Below, one piece after another: positions 1-5,181 of a stretch of DNA of 5,181 bases. Location of the stretch: contig CAMWJT010000102.1 in assembly GCA_947174625.1 (NCBI GenBank), forward strand, positions 1 through 5,181. The letters run 5' to 3'. This DNA is from an uncultured Ruminococcus sp. GTDB lineage: Bacteria > Bacillota > Clostridia > Oscillospirales > Ruminococcaceae. The notes beneath the pieces are model-generated. The model had not been told where the DNA came from. It saw nothing but the letters and a program-made list of their open reading frames with translations, and did not search any database. Made by a program: the position numbers and the translations under genes. Position 1 is the stretch's first letter. Every line of letters begins with the position of its first letter.

Positions 1-801
1 GTCATTGTCTATGAGCCTGTTTCTCCCGGTGCAGTCAAAGCAACTTGGTTAAAAGAACGACCGTGGGAGACGTGGGGAGATACCGAAGAAGCAGAGACGG
101 CAGGTTTTGAAATCCAGGGAGATTTATCAGTTCAGGAAATACAGGAAAATCAATTGGCAGAGCCTGTACAAAATGACATCACTGGGGACGGCGTTTTTGA
201 TATTCTGGATGTCATCACACTGCAAAAATGGTTGTTAGGTAAAGAAAACCTTACAAACTGGAGAAATGCGGATCTTAACACAGATGGTATTGTAAATATT
301 TATGACTTGTGTCTGCTGAAAAAAGCGTTACTGGAATCCCGTCAGAATATAGCTTATTCTGTTTTAGAACAATCCTGGGTACACAGTCCGAGCAGTCGCA
401 TTCAGGATATGGAAGAACAGATACATCTTGCAAAATCTGTCAATGAATTGCAAGATATGATTGCAACCTATGAGCTTTGTGAAACTTGTGACTGTTTTTA
501 CCAGACGGTTGAAAATCTGATTCCGGAAGAACTGGACGATGCTTTTTTTGAGGATCATGCAATGATTGTATTATACAGCTCCGCAGGTTCCGGCGACAGA
601 AACGTGGAATTAAATAAGATTGTTTGGGAGAAACAGGATCTGACAGTTTACACGACGACAAGAAGTCTCTATCCGCCAACACCTGACATGGCATATTGCA
701 GGACAATTCTGGTGATAGACAAGAATGCTATAACAAACTGGACGGAAGATTCAGAAATCGTACAGAGAAACAGATCTGTTCATAAAAATATTTTAAATTA
801 A
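1..801 (+). CDS. Dockerin-containing secreted protein, 3' part (5' truncated by the window)
   Basis: The reading frame is open from the first base to the TAA at 799-801, giving 266 visible residues with no start codon of its own. Residues 1-58 are unassigned and acidic. Residues 59-111 form a type I dockerin, the calcium-binding module that plugs into a cohesin on a scaffoldin, so the protein is most likely exported and part of a cellulosome-like or amylosome-like complex or attached at the surface. Residues 112-266 are a further domain whose core (about 182-240) resembles PrcB-C-like domains from memory. The catalytic or binding part, if any, lies upstream of the window. A TTG at 154 has a passable AGGAA in front of it. 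I do not take it as the start, because the frame continues upstream and a start there would leave a dockerin protein with no signal peptide. The dockerin is certain; the overall function is unknown. Confidence 0.9.
   Translation, partial: VIVYEPVSPGAVKATWLKERPWETWGDTEEAETAGFEIQGDLSVQEIQENQLAEPVQNDITGDGVFDILDVITLQKWLLGKENLTNWRNADLNTDGIVNIYDLCLLKKALLESRQNIAYSVLEQSWVHSPSSRIQDMEEQIHLAKSVNELQDMIATYELCETCDCFYQTVENLIPEELDDAFFEDHAMIVLYSSAGSGDRNVELNKIVWEKQDLTVYTTTRSLYPPTPDMAYCRTILVIDKNAITNWTEDSEIVQRNRSVHKNILN
175..333 (+). other. Type I dockerin domain (two calcium-binding repeats)
   Basis: Two EF-hand-like loops follow the D-x-[NT]-x-D-G-x-x-[DN]-x-x-D pattern. The first uses D59, T61, D63, G64, D67 and D70; the second uses D91, N93, D95, G96, N99 and D102 (numbered from the first codon of the window). 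Each is followed by the expected amphipathic helix, LQKWLLG and LCLLKKALL. All calcium ligands are present; the Thr at position 3 of the first loop replaces the usual Asn. In this family the residues at loop positions 10-12 and in the helix set cohesin specificity: here IL then D70 in repeat 1 and IY then D102 in repeat 2. The two repeats therefore differ, so dual-mode binding by symmetry is not obvious. Confidence 0.93.
544..720 (+). other. C-terminal domain core, possibly PrcB-C-like
   Basis: The segment starts with DAFFEDHAMIVLY, followed by a GSG turn, alternating beta-like stretches (LNKIVW, LTVYTTT), then PPTPDMAY and a final hydrophobic strand TILVID. From memory this order (an FF-x(2)-[NH]-A-hydrophobic strand, a GSG-type turn, a Pro-rich turn with DMA, and a last strand followed by K) matches domains annotated as PrcB C-terminal-like and found after dockerins in Ruminococcus proteins. 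Just upstream is a CxxCxC cluster (codons at 478, 487 and 493). The family assignment is an inference; a plain unknown beta-rich domain is the alternative. Confidence 0.45.
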
Positions 802-806
802 AAAAT

Positions 807-840
807 CCCCCCACTTTGTCAGCAAAAGTGGGGGTTTTTA
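807..840 (+). terminator. Intrinsic terminator after the dockerin gene
   Basis: A perfect 10-bp stem (CCCCCACTTT at 808-817 with AAAGTGGGGG at 825-834) encloses a 7-base loop and is followed by TTTTT at 835-839. It lies 6 bases after the stop codon. An A-run precedes the stem, so it may also work on the opposite strand. It separates the dockerin gene transcriptionally from the transporter. Confidence 0.95.
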
Positions 841-890
841 CACCGGCATTTGTGCATTTCATGAAAATTTTACGAAATTTTGCAAAGTGC

Positions 891-919
891 TTGCTTTTTC
901 GTCAGCTCTGTGCTATAAT
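891..919 (+). promoter_or_regulatory. Sigma-A-type promoter of the ABC transporter gene
   Basis: TTGCTT at 891-896 serves as the -35 and a perfect TATAAT at 914-919 as the -10, with a 17-base spacer. TG at 911-912 makes an extended -10 (TGCTATAAT). Transcription should start near 926, giving a leader of about 45 bases before the ATG at 971, too short for a riboswitch. The 50 bases between the terminator and this promoter (841-890) hold no gene that I can see. Confidence 0.85.
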
Positions 920-956
920 AACAACAGGCAATTATCTCAGCGCAGAATTTGCCGGA

Positions 957-961
957 AAGGA
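957..961 (+). promoter_or_regulatory. Ribosome binding site that fixes the start at 971
   Basis: AAGGA ends 9 bases before the ATG at 971, a normal Shine-Dalgarno distance. The same frame is open further upstream to a GTG at 887, but that codon lies upstream of the -10 box and would be outside the transcript. The protein from 971 begins MLQIQHIRKQYITGD, the usual beginning of an ABC ATPase domain. Confidence 0.88.
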
Positions 962-970
962 AGAATTTGT

Positions 971-3900
971 ATGCTACAGATTCAACATATCCGTAAACAG
1001 TATATCACGGGGGATCTGATCCAGACGGCTCTGGATGATGTATCTCTGAACTTCCGTGATAATGAATTTGTCGCCATTCTGGGTCCATCTGGTTCAGGCA
1101 AGACTACCATGCTCAATATTATCGGCGGTCTTGACCGTTATGACTCCGGTGACCTGATTATCAATGGCATTTCTACCAGACAATACAAAGACCGGGACTG
1201 GGATTCTTACCGGAATCATACAATCGGGTTTGTATTCCAGAGTTATAATCTGATCCCCCATCAGACTGTATTATCCAATGTCGAACTGGCATTGACAATT
1301 TCCGGCGTGTCCAAATCCGAACGCCGCAGACGTGCCAAAGAAGCGTTGGAACAAGTAGGACTCGGCAATCAGATCCACAAAAGACCAAATCAGATGTCCG
1401 GCGGACAGATGCAGCGTGTGGCGATTGCTCGTGCCTTGGTAAATAATCCGGCAATTCTCCTGGCAGATGAACCAACCGGCGCACTGGACACGCAAACCAG
1501 CATTCAGGTCATGGAAATGCTGAAAGAAGTCGCCAGAGACCGGCTTGTCATCATGGTGACGCATAACCCCGAACTTGCCGAAGAATACGCCAACCGGATT
1601 GTCCGAGTCAAAGACGGCAGAATTCTCGAAGATTCCAATCCGGTAAAACCCGAAGAAATCAAAGAACAGTCCATCCGTCATGAGAATATGGGAAAATCTT
1701 CCATGTCCATGCTCACAGCACTGGAACTGAGTGCCAATAATCTGAGAACCAAAAAAGGCAGAACGCTTCTGACATCTTTTGCCGGTTCTATCGGTATTAT
1801 CGGCATTGCGCTGATTCTGTCACTCTCTAACGGTGTGAATACTTATATTACGGATCTCCAGAAAGACACTATGACAGCTTACCCGATCACGATAGATGCC
1901 AATTCGATTGATTTATCTAGCGTAATGATGAATAACATGAATACGGCAAAAAACAAAGTGGAGGGCGATGCAGATCATAAACTTGACGGTGTTTATTCCG
2001 ACGGTTCTAATCTTGAAATGGTATCCACCGTTCAGACGAGTATTAAAAAAAATAATCTGACGGACTTCCGGAATTATCTGGAAGACAAAACAAGTCCAAT
2101 TCAGGAGTTTATCGGCGAAAATGGCATTGTCTATCATTATGACACGCAATTCAGCGTATTCAGTTATGATGAAAATGATGAACTTGTCAACACGGATGGG
2201 AGTGATTTCAATTCCAGTTCTGACAGTATGAGCCAGATGATGAACATGATGTTGACAACTAATATTATGAGCAATACGCCCACCAGTTCCAATAATTTTG
2301 AAGCATTGCTTCCTGGCACGGACGGCGAACTTGTCAGTAGAGCCATCCAGGATAATTATGATCTGGTATATGGTTCTTATCCAGATTCTTATGATGAAGT
2401 GGTTCTGGTGCTGGATTCCCAGAATGAACTGCCGTTGAGTGTATTGTATCAATTGGGATTTCTGCCGGCGGAGGATTATAAAGACTTGATGAAAAAACTG
2501 CGCAACGGCGAAGAAATAAAAACAGATACGGAAAAACTGAGCTATTCTGAAATCTGTGACAAGACATTTTATTTAGTCCCGGCATGCGACATGTATATTC
2601 CGGATGAGAACACAGAAAATCAAGAACAGTTATTCCGGAAAGTCAATTTTTCTCTGGATGAAACAGAAAAAGAAAAGATTCTGGAGAATGCGCTGAAATT
2701 AAAAATTTCCGGTATCATCCGTCTGAATGAGGATTGTGACACGGCGCTGATTAACAGTGCTGTTGGCTATACTTATAAATTGACAGAATATTTAATTGAT
2801 TACACAGAAAAAAGCGATGTCGTCAAGGCACAGAAAGACAATGAAGATTTGAACATTCTGACCGGACTGCATTTTGAATCCAAAAGCGACACACAAAAAA
2901 TAGAAGATGCCAAAAATTATATTGCTGATCTGGGTGTTACGGAAAAAGCACGCATGTATCAGACAATTTTAATGATGGAACAGCTTACCGGAAAAAGTCA
3001 TGAAAATACAGAAAATTCTGAAAATTCTGAAAATACAGAATCTGTAAAAAATACACCGCTTGCCGCAAAACGTGCGGTGTTTGACGGGCAAATATCCAGT
3101 CTGGGAACGCACACAGGCGGTTATACTGTGATGTCATTGAGTCAGAATTCCATGAATCCTGAGAATTCAGAAAATACAGAATCTACAGCATCTACAGAAG
3201 AAGTTACAACAGAATTCACAACGGATTTTTCTGGTGTTGCCATTGCGGATTTTAGTATTCTGAAAACACCGGATAAAACTTTTTATACTGTCGGGGAAGA
3301 ACTGGATCTCACAGGCGGTGTGATTCATGACAGTGTTGTTATTCTGAATGAGAACGGCGAACCGGAAATACTGGATCAGTATTTTCCTATGAACAGCGAA
3401 GCATACACGCTTGAAACCGGCAATTACAATCCGACTACACCGGGCATTTATCCCATCTATCTTGTCAAAAATTACATCAATACAGATGGCGAAGAAGCCA
3501 GCGCAAGAGTTATGTTCTATGTATTAGTCAGTGATCCGAATTTTCTTCCTGTTCCGGGATTCACAGACCCGACAGAACCACCGGCAGAATCGCTTACCGA
3601 GACACAGGAAACATCTGATACAAATATAGCAGATAGTATGGATAATACAAATGATTCCGATACGCTGAATTCTGGCAGTTCCGATCCGACAGAACCAAGC
3701 ATTACATTCCCTGCTACATTCCCTACGATGCCATCTATCTCAGATATTCTGCCCACTATGCCGACGATACAGAATCCCGGAAATTCCGGAATCAATTCCG
3801 ACATGTCGGAGCTGATCCAGCAATATCTGCAAATGCAGAATGGTATGACAACACCGACAATTCCTTCTATCGGAACAGGAACAGGCTCGGCATCCGGTTC

Positions 3901-5041
3901 TATGGGCAACATGTCCCAACAGGATCTTGCTAATCTGTACGCATCCATGATGGGTGGCAGTTCAGGCATGGGAACGGCTTCCGGTTCACAACAGGATCTT
4001 GCTTCTATGTACGCATCTATGATGGGCGGAAATACCGGGGTTGCTACAGGATCGGGCATGTCCGGTATGTCTCAGCAGGATTTAGCATCCATGTATGCCG
4101 CCGCTATGCAGAGTGGTCAGCTCCCGTCTGAATCAAATTTTAATTCTGGTTCTAATTCTAATTCTGGTGGTATGTCACAGCAGGATCTTGCTTCCATGTA
4201 TGCAGCAGCCATGCAGAATGGAGAAACACCATCCCTTTCTCAAGAAGACATGGCATCCATGTATCAGCAGATGTATGAGTATAACGGACTTTCTCAGGAA
4301 GATCTTGAACGTATGATGTCTGTTTCCAGTATGTCCGAGACGGAACTTGCGGCTTCTCTGGATGAATACATGAAAAATCCGGATGAAGATATTTTACTGG
4401 AAATTTATGAACAATCTATTTCTTCCGGAAATTATGATACTAATATGAGCACATTCGGACTTGTCAGCGTAGATGCGCCGTCCAGTATCAGCATTTATGT
4501 AGACAGTTTTGAAGCAAAAGAATCCATTGCGGACTGCATTGCGGACTACAATGAAACAGTATCTGAAGAAAATCAGATCAGTTACACGGATTATATCGGT
4601 CTGTTGATGTCTTCTGTCACAACCATTGTCAATGTGATTTCTTACGTCCTGATTGCGTTTGTGGCAGTTTCTTTAATCGTATCTTCTATTATGATCGGCA
4701 TTATTACTTATATTTCCGTTCTGGAACGCACCAAGGAAATCGGCATTCTGCGAGCAATCGGCGCATCCAAAGGCAATATTTCCCAGGTGTTCAATGCAGA
4801 AACGTTCATCATCGGCGCTTGTTCCGGTTTGATCGGCGTCGGCATTACCGAATTGTTATTGATTCCGGGTAATATCATAATCCATAAGCTTGCAGAATCC
4901 ACAGCCGTCAGTGCGGCACTCCCACCGGTTGCCGCTGTCATGCTGGTAATCATCAGCATTATTTTGACATTAATCGGCGGATTCATCCCGGCAAAGAAAG
5001 CTTCTGCCAAAGATGCTGTGATTGCGCTCCGGTCTGAGTAA
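971..5041 (+). CDS. Fused ABC ATPase/MacB-FtsX-type permease with a giant modular ectodomain
   Basis: The product has 1356 residues. Residues 1-222 are a complete ABC ATPase of the MacB/LolD type: Walker A GPSGSGKT (38-45), Q-loop Q90, signature MSGGQ (142-146, Met for the usual Leu), Walker B ILLADE (162-167), D-loop ALD (171-173) and H-loop H198. TM1 is at about 266-288. The extracellular part runs from about 294 to 1208. TM2 lies at about 1213-1246, with the FtsX signature LERTKEIGILRAIGASK at 1251-1267; TM3 is at about 1278-1300 and TM4 at about 1317-1340. This order matches MacB, where a homodimer couples cytoplasmic ATP hydrolysis to movement of the outer domain, handling peptides, lipoproteins or antibiotics. 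The ectodomain is several times the size of MacB's (about 230 residues) and carries an Ig-like module, low-complexity linkers and seven SQQDL-type repeats. No partner adaptor protein is in the window, and the gene seems to be transcribed alone. The substrate cannot be read from the sequence. ATPase and permease calls are firm. Confidence 0.95.
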   Translation: MLQIQHIRKQYITGDLIQTALDDVSLNFRDNEFVAILGPSGSGKTTMLNIIGGLDRYDSGDLIINGISTRQYKDRDWDSYRNHTIGFVFQSYNLIPHQTVLSNVELALTISGVSKSERRRRAKEALEQVGLGNQIHKRPNQMSGGQMQRVAIARALVNNPAILLADEPTGALDTQTSIQVMEMLKEVARDRLVIMVTHNPELAEEYANRIVRVKDGRILEDSNPVKPEEIKEQSIRHENMGKSSMSMLTALELSANNLRTKKGRTLLTSFAGSIGIIGIALILSLSNGVNTYITDLQKDTMTAYPITIDANSIDLSSVMMNNMNTAKNKVEGDADHKLDGVYSDGSNLEMVSTVQTSIKKNNLTDFRNYLEDKTSPIQEFIGENGIVYHYDTQFSVFSYDENDELVNTDGSDFNSSSDSMSQMMNMMLTTNIMSNTPTSSNNFEALLPGTDGELVSRAIQDNYDLVYGSYPDSYDEVVLVLDSQNELPLSVLYQLGFLPAEDYKDLMKKLRNGEEIKTDTEKLSYSEICDKTFYLVPACDMYIPDENTENQEQLFRKVNFSLDETEKEKILENALKLKISGIIRLNEDCDTALINSAVGYTYKLTEYLIDYTEKSDVVKAQKDNEDLNILTGLHFESKSDTQKIEDAKNYIADLGVTEKARMYQTILMMEQLTGKSHENTENSENSENTESVKNTPLAAKRAVFDGQISSLGTHTGGYTVMSLSQNSMNPENSENTESTASTEEVTTEFTTDFSGVAIADFSILKTPDKTFYTVGEELDLTGGVIHDSVVILNENGEPEILDQYFPMNSEAYTLETGNYNPTTPGIYPIYLVKNYINTDGEEASARVMFYVLVSDPNFLPVPGFTDPTEPPAESLTETQETSDTNIADSMDNTNDSDTLNSGSSDPTEPSITFPATFPTMPSISDILPTMPTIQNPGNSGINSDMSELIQQYLQMQNGMTTPTIPSIGTGTGSASGSMGNMSQQDLANLYASMMGGSSGMGTASGSQQDLASMYASMMGGNTGVATGSGMSGMSQQDLASMYAAAMQSGQLPSESNFNSGSNSNSGGMSQQDLASMYAAAMQNGETPSLSQEDMASMYQQMYEYNGLSQEDLERMMSVSSMSETELAASLDEYMKNPDEDILLEIYEQSISSGNYDTNMSTFGLVSVDAPSSISIYVDSFEAKESIADCIADYNETVSEENQISYTDYIGLLMSSVTTIVNVISYVLIAFVAVSLIVSSIMIGIITYISVLERTKEIGILRAIGASKGNISQVFNAETFIIGACSGLIGVGITELLLIPGNIIIHKLAESTAVSAALPPVAAVMLVIISIILTLIGGFIPAKKASAKDAVIALRSE
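3002..3046 (+). repeat. 9-bp tandem repeat encoding Glu-Asn-Thr/Ser, first block
   Basis: Five consecutive 9-base units (GAAAATACA, GAAAATTCT, GAAAATTCT, GAAAATACA, then the diverged GAATCTGTA) encode ENT-ENS-ENS-ENT-ESV at residues 678-692 of the transporter. Because each unit is three codons, gain or loss by slippage keeps the frame. The block lies where the family-like ectodomain ends and the extra material starts. Confidence 0.85.
3161..3196 (+). repeat. 9-bp tandem repeat encoding Glu-Asn-Ser/Thr, second block
   Basis: Four 9-base units (GAGAATTCA, GAAAATACA, GAATCTACA, GCATCTACA) encode ENS-ENT-EST-AST at residues 731-742. They use the same unit as the block at 3002-3046. The roughly 38 residues between the two blocks are not low-complexity in the same way. 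This block leads directly into the Ig-like domain. Confidence 0.8.
3227..3535 (+). other. Bacterial Ig-like (Big-type) domain inside the transporter ectodomain
   Basis: Residues about 753-855 contain the pattern PDKTFYTVGEELDLTGGVI, then a variable middle, then YNPTTPGIYPIYLV and a closing strand ARVMFYVLVSD. The K-x-x-Y-x-V-G-E-x-L-D-L-[TS]-G start and the P-G-x-Y-x-I-Y strand are typical of bacterial Ig-like domains of the Big_3/Big_4 kind, which are common in clostridial and Ruminococcus surface and dockerin proteins. These folds usually act as spacers or as binding modules for sugars or proteins. The fold call is from motif memory. The boundaries are approximate. Confidence 0.75.
3551..3910 (+). 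other. Ser/Thr/Pro/Asp-rich linker in the transporter ectodomain
   Basis: Residues 861-980 are low-complexity. DPTEP appears twice (866-870 and 905-909), acidic Ser/Thr/Asn runs lie between these copies, then a Pro-spaced run (FPATFPTMPS, ILPTMPTIQNP) and a Gly/Ser/Thr run follow. No Lys or Arg occurs. Such segments usually form extended, flexible and often glycosylated linkers in secreted Gram-positive proteins. Residues 945-958 (MSELIQQYLQMQNG) look like a diverged copy of the SQQDL repeat that follows. Confidence 0.75.
3914..4375 (+). repeat. Seven-copy SQ[QE]DLASMY-type protein repeat, Met/Gln-rich
   Basis: Copies begin at nucleotides 3914, 3986, 4070, 4175, 4238, 4292 and 4334 (residues 982, 1006, 1034, 1069, 1090, 1108 and 1122). 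Cores: SQQDLANLYASMM, SQQDLASMYASMM, SQQDLASMYAAAMQ (twice), SQEDMASMYQQMY, SQEDLERMM, SETELAASL. Spacing is irregular (24, 28, 35, 21, 18 and 14 residues) because Gly/Ser/Asn spacers of different lengths separate short amphipathic helices. Residues 981-1134 contain 21 methionines. The last two copies are the most diverged and run into the conserved family ectodomain, so the array may have grown from a native helix at its 3' end. Confidence 0.88.
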
Positions 5042-5072
5042 TCTTTAAATTATCAAAAAATTAAAAATAATT

Positions 5073-5121
5073 ATGGCAAGATATTCCGACTTGCAGAAGC
5101 CGGGAAAATCCTGCCATTTTT
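5073..5121 (+). terminator. Probable intrinsic terminator of the transporter gene
   Basis: An imperfect hairpin starts 32 bases after the stop codon. ATGGCA (5073-5078) pairs with TGCCAT (5112-5117), GAT (5080-5082) with ATC (5108-5110) and TTCC (5084-5087) with GGAA (5103-5106), with single mismatches between these blocks. CTT/AAG (5090-5092/5097-5099) can close the tip. TTTTT follows at 5117-5121. The stem is weaker than the one at 807-840. Confidence 0.7.
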
Positions 5122-5125
5122 CAAC

Positions 5126-5174
5126 AAAAAACAAGCAAAAAAATATTGACAAATCAAACAGAATTTGATATAAT
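5126..5174 (+). promoter_or_regulatory. Full-consensus promoter for a gene beyond the window, with A-tract upstream element
   Basis: TTGACA at 5146-5151 and TATAAT at 5169-5174 are both perfect, with a 17-base spacer and an extended -10 TG at 5166-5167. Upstream, A-tracts at 5126-5131 and 5137-5143 start 11 bases apart, about one helical turn, like an UP element. Transcription should start near 5181, at the window edge, so the gene itself is not visible. The inverted repeat ATCAAA (5153-5158)/TTTGAT (5164-5169) fills the spacer and touches the -10; it could be an operator. Confidence 0.88.
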
Positions 5175-5181
5175 TAATAAA

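Noticed and set aside
154..801. A separate 215-residue gene starting at TTG 154
   Set aside because: The frame is open back to base 1, and the start would fall right before a dockerin with no signal peptide. It is the tail of a longer gene.
882..894. Small inverted repeat GCAA-N5-TTGC overlapping the -35 box
   Set aside because: Only 4 bp per arm in an AT-rich stretch; expected by chance, so I do not call an operator.
887..970. N-terminal extension of the transporter from a GTG start
   Set aside because: The GTG is upstream of the -35/-10 elements at 891-919, has no good ribosome binding site, and the extra 28 residues do not look like an ABC ATPase start. The ATG at 971 has AAGGA at proper distance.
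816..1019. Small + strand open frame across the terminator, promoter and transporter start
   Set aside because: It begins in the terminator loop region and overlaps the transporter start in another frame; it has no ribosome binding site and no recognisable content.
3517..4059. 180-residue open frame on the minus strand
   Set aside because: It is the antisense shadow of the linker and repeat region; its Pro/Ser/Glu-rich periodicity simply mirrors the + strand repeats.
3914..4375. CRISPR-like array
   Set aside because: The repeats are diverged, lie in frame inside a coding sequence, differ mostly at third positions and have irregular spacer lengths.
5048..5072. AATTAT/ATAATT inverted repeat after the transporter stop
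   Set aside because: A 6-bp, all-A/T match with a 13-base gap in an A/T-rich stretch is not meaningful. The hairpin at 5073-5117 is the better terminator candidate.

Overview
The window looks like a low-to-moderate G+C Gram-positive anaerobe of the Ruminococcus type (Oscillospiraceae). The evidence is a type I dockerin domain in the first gene, sigma-A-type promoters with extended -10 boxes, AAGGA-type ribosome binding, and an Ig-like module of a kind I associate with Ruminococcus surface and cellulosomal proteins. The genus is inferred from memory of these families, not from a search.

Layout: (1) 1-801 is the 3' end of a large secreted gene. It carries an internal type I dockerin (about 175-333) and a C-terminal domain that resembles PrcB-C-like domains. 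(2) 807-840 is a strong intrinsic terminator. (3) 891-919 is a promoter with an extended -10, followed by a ribosome binding site at 957-961. (4) 971-5041 encodes one very large protein of 1356 residues: an ABC ATPase fused to a MacB/FtsX-type permease. Its four membrane segments follow the MacB order, and a single extracellular region of about 915 residues lies between the first and second. (5) 5073-5121 is a probable terminator. (6) 5146-5174 is a full-consensus promoter firing out of the window, preceded by two phased A-tracts. The transporter therefore looks monocistronic, with its own promoter and terminator. All recognised genes are on the + strand.

The unusual part is the transporter's extracellular region. 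Between two stretches that look like the ordinary family ectodomain (residues about 294-675 and 1135-1208) it carries extra material: Glu-Asn-Ser/Thr microrepeats, an Ig-like domain (about 753-855), a Ser/Thr/Pro/Asp linker, and seven copies of an SQ[QE]DLASMY-type motif that is rich in Met and Gln. Residues 847-1113 contain no Lys, Arg, His, Cys or Trp.

How the genes cooperate is not shown by the sequence. The dockerin protein should dock to a cohesin-bearing scaffold outside the cell. The transporter may export or extract a substrate at the membrane, with its extra domains reaching into or through the cell wall. A functional link between the two is a hypothesis only. I see no CRISPR array, insertion sequence, tRNA or rRNA, and nothing that amounts to a complete new multi-gene system.
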